Below, one piece after another: positions 63,016-64,000 of a stretch of DNA of 64,000 bases. Source of the DNA: an uncultured Pelagibacteraceae bacterium (GTDB lineage Bacteria; Pseudomonadota; Alphaproteobacteria; Pelagibacterales; Pelagibacteraceae); assembly GCA_902542975.1 (NCBI GenBank), contig CACBWM010000004.1, positions 1 to 64,000 on the forward strand, given 5' to 3'. Under the pieces are notes generated by a model. That model saw nothing but the letters and a program-made list of their open reading frames with translations, ran no database searches and was not told where the DNA came from. Both the position numbers and the translations under genes were made by a program. Position 1 is the first letter of the stretch; each line of letters opens with the position of its first letter.

Positions 63016-64000
63016 GATTCATAAAAATTTTATTTCTAATATTGTTTTCAATTAATATTCAAAATACTACTAACGCAGCAGATATGCCTGCATCCTTTGC
63101 AGATCTTGCTGAAAAATTAATGCCATCAGTAGTAAATATCTCGACTACAACAACAGTAACAACAAGGTCCAACCCTTTTCCATTTGAATTTCCCCCAGGA
63201 TCTCCTTTTGAAGATATGTTCAAAGATTATGGAACACCACAAAAGAGACAGACAAGTGCACTTGGATCAGGGTTTATCATTGATGAAAAGGGAATTGTTA
63301 TTACAAATAATCACGTGATACAGGGCGCAGAAGATGTTTATGTTAGAGTTAATGGTGAAAAAAATATAAAGGCAAAAGTAATTGGTGCTGATCCTGGTAT
63401 GGATTTGGCAGTTCTTCAAATAGAGTCAGATCAAAAATTCACACCAGTTAAGTTTGGAGATTCTGATACCGCAAGAATAGGTGATTGGGTTATTGCAATT
63501 GGGAATCCATTTGGCTTAGGTGGAACCGTTACTGCAGGAATAATTTCTGCAAGAAACAGAAGTATAGGACTTTCTAGATATGAAGACTACATTCAAACTG
63601 ATGCATCAATTAACCAAGGTAATTCAGGTGGTCCATTGTTTAATATGGATGGAGATGTAGTTGGAATTAATACAGCAATATTAGGTCAATCAGGTTCAAT
63701 TGGAATTGGTTTTGCAATACCTTCTAATAGTGCACAAAAAGTAATTAATCAATTAATTGAATTTGGTGAAACTAAAAGAGGATGGTTAGGTGTTAGAATT
63801 CAAACAGTCACAAAAGATATTGCAGATGTTGAAAAATTAGATGAACCTAGAGGAGCACTTGTTGCTAGTGTAGCTGAAAATAGTCCATCAGATAAGGGAG
63901 GGATTAAAGCTGGAGACATAATTTTAGAATTTGATGGTAAGAAAATTAATGAAATGAGCGAACTTCCGAGAATAGTCGCTGAAACAGAAGTTGGAAAAAA
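63012..64000 (+). CDS. degP: Do-family serine protease DegP/DegQ, 3' partial
   Basis: 329 codons present before the window ends. Signal peptide (IKILFLILFSINIQNTTNA), then a trypsin-like domain with the catalytic triad: ITNNHVI (His101), MDLAVLQ (Asp131) and NQGNSGGPLF (Ser205). A PDZ domain begins near residue 258 (GWLGVRIQTV, SDKGGIKAGDIILEFDGKKI) and is cut by the edge. Periplasmic quality-control protease/chaperone. Overlaps DUF2065 by 4 bases. DegP and DegQ cannot be separated here. Confidence 0.95.
   Translation, partial: MRFIKILFLILFSINIQNTTNAADMPASFADLAEKLMPSVVNISTTTTVTTRSNPFPFEFPPGSPFEDMFKDYGTPQKRQTSALGSGFIIDEKGIVITNNHVIQGAEDVYVRVNGEKNIKAKVIGADPGMDLAVLQIESDQKFTPVKFGDSDTARIGDWVIAIGNPFGLGGTVTAGIISARNRSIGLSRYEDYIQTDASINQGNSGGPLFNMDGDVVGINTAILGQSGSIGIGFAIPSNSAQKVINQLIEFGETKRGWLGVRIQTVTKDIADVEKLDEPRGALVASVAENSPSDKGGIKAGDIILEFDGKKINEMSELPRIVAETEVGK

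Noticed and set aside
1..64000. CRISPR arrays, insertion sequences, integrases, toxin-antitoxin pairs or prophage genes
   Set aside because: No direct repeat arrays, transposase or integrase motifs were seen; the phage-like RuvC stands alone.

Overview
The window reads as a chromosomal segment of a SAR11 alphaproteobacterium (Candidatus Pelagibacter or a close relative). The support is: very AT-rich DNA with many long A and T runs; very short or overlapping intergenic spaces; alphaproteobacterial gene neighbourhoods (aa3-oxidase subunit IV next to a split pntAA-pntAB-pntB, the DUF1013/TrcR regulator, the tol-pal operon, xseB-ispA-dxs); a circularly permuted two-piece tmRNA; and a 5S rRNA gene standing alone behind a block of surface-polysaccharide genes. 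In Pelagibacter the 5S gene is known to be separated from 16S-23S by a hypervariable region. No insertion sequence, prophage or CRISPR array is visible.

Layout. 1-6407: the end of a polysaccharide/O-antigen type region (GDP-mannose dehydratase cut by the window edge, a family 2 glycosyltransferase, a WecA/MraY-like initiating transferase on the minus strand, a nucleotidyltransferase-HAD phosphatase fusion, an O-antigen ligase/polymerase, GalE). 6457-7630: 5S rRNA with its own promoter-like sequence, then an epimerase whose frame runs without a stop into ribosomal protein L36. 7634-11220: small oxidase subunit IV, transhydrogenase and a transaldolase-type enzyme. 11224-13714 (minus): initiator tRNA, S21, TrcR, L31, SuhB, EF-P. 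13774-16384: a UbiA-type prenyltransferase and a large polytopic membrane protein, probably a lipid-linked sugar module. 16363-22130 (minus): ThiE with a lower-glycolysis/Calvin-type carbon cluster (Fba class I, Pgk, Gap, Tkt).

22183-31684: ZapA with a coiled-coil partner, folate cyclo-ligase, YmdB-type phosphoesterase, YebC, a phage-type RuvC resolvase, then tolQ-tolR-tolA-tolB-pal-cpoB and tilS; ruvA, ruvB and ybgC, usually found here, are absent. 31750-38132: ftsH, folP, glmM, thiD, purA. 38181-39986: a secreted Ig-like/beta-barrel surface protein. 39992-50238: rpoH, rluD, tRNA-Arg, an ABC-2 exporter, Sua5, xseB-ispA-dxs, aroC, pdxH and a long-chain polyprenyl synthase. 50347-56750: an SppA-type peptidase, glyQS and ppdK. 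56760-58591 (minus): nadC and nadA. 58650-64000: tRNA-Leu, tmRNA (minus), thyX, Mrp-type ATPase (minus), hflK-hflC, DUF2065 and a DegP/DegQ protease cut by the window end.

Together these are mainly core housekeeping functions of a streamlined genome: envelope building and stability, membrane protein quality control (FtsH, HflKC, Deg protease, tmRNA), isoprenoid precursors feeding lipid carriers and quinones, and central carbon flow that includes PPDK. The less ordinary items are the epimerase-L36 frame fusion at a 13-A run, the orphan 5S unit, the phage-type RuvC at the old ruvCAB site, an Mrp ATPase lacking its cysteine pair, the permuted tmRNA and the UbiA/polytopic-protein pair.
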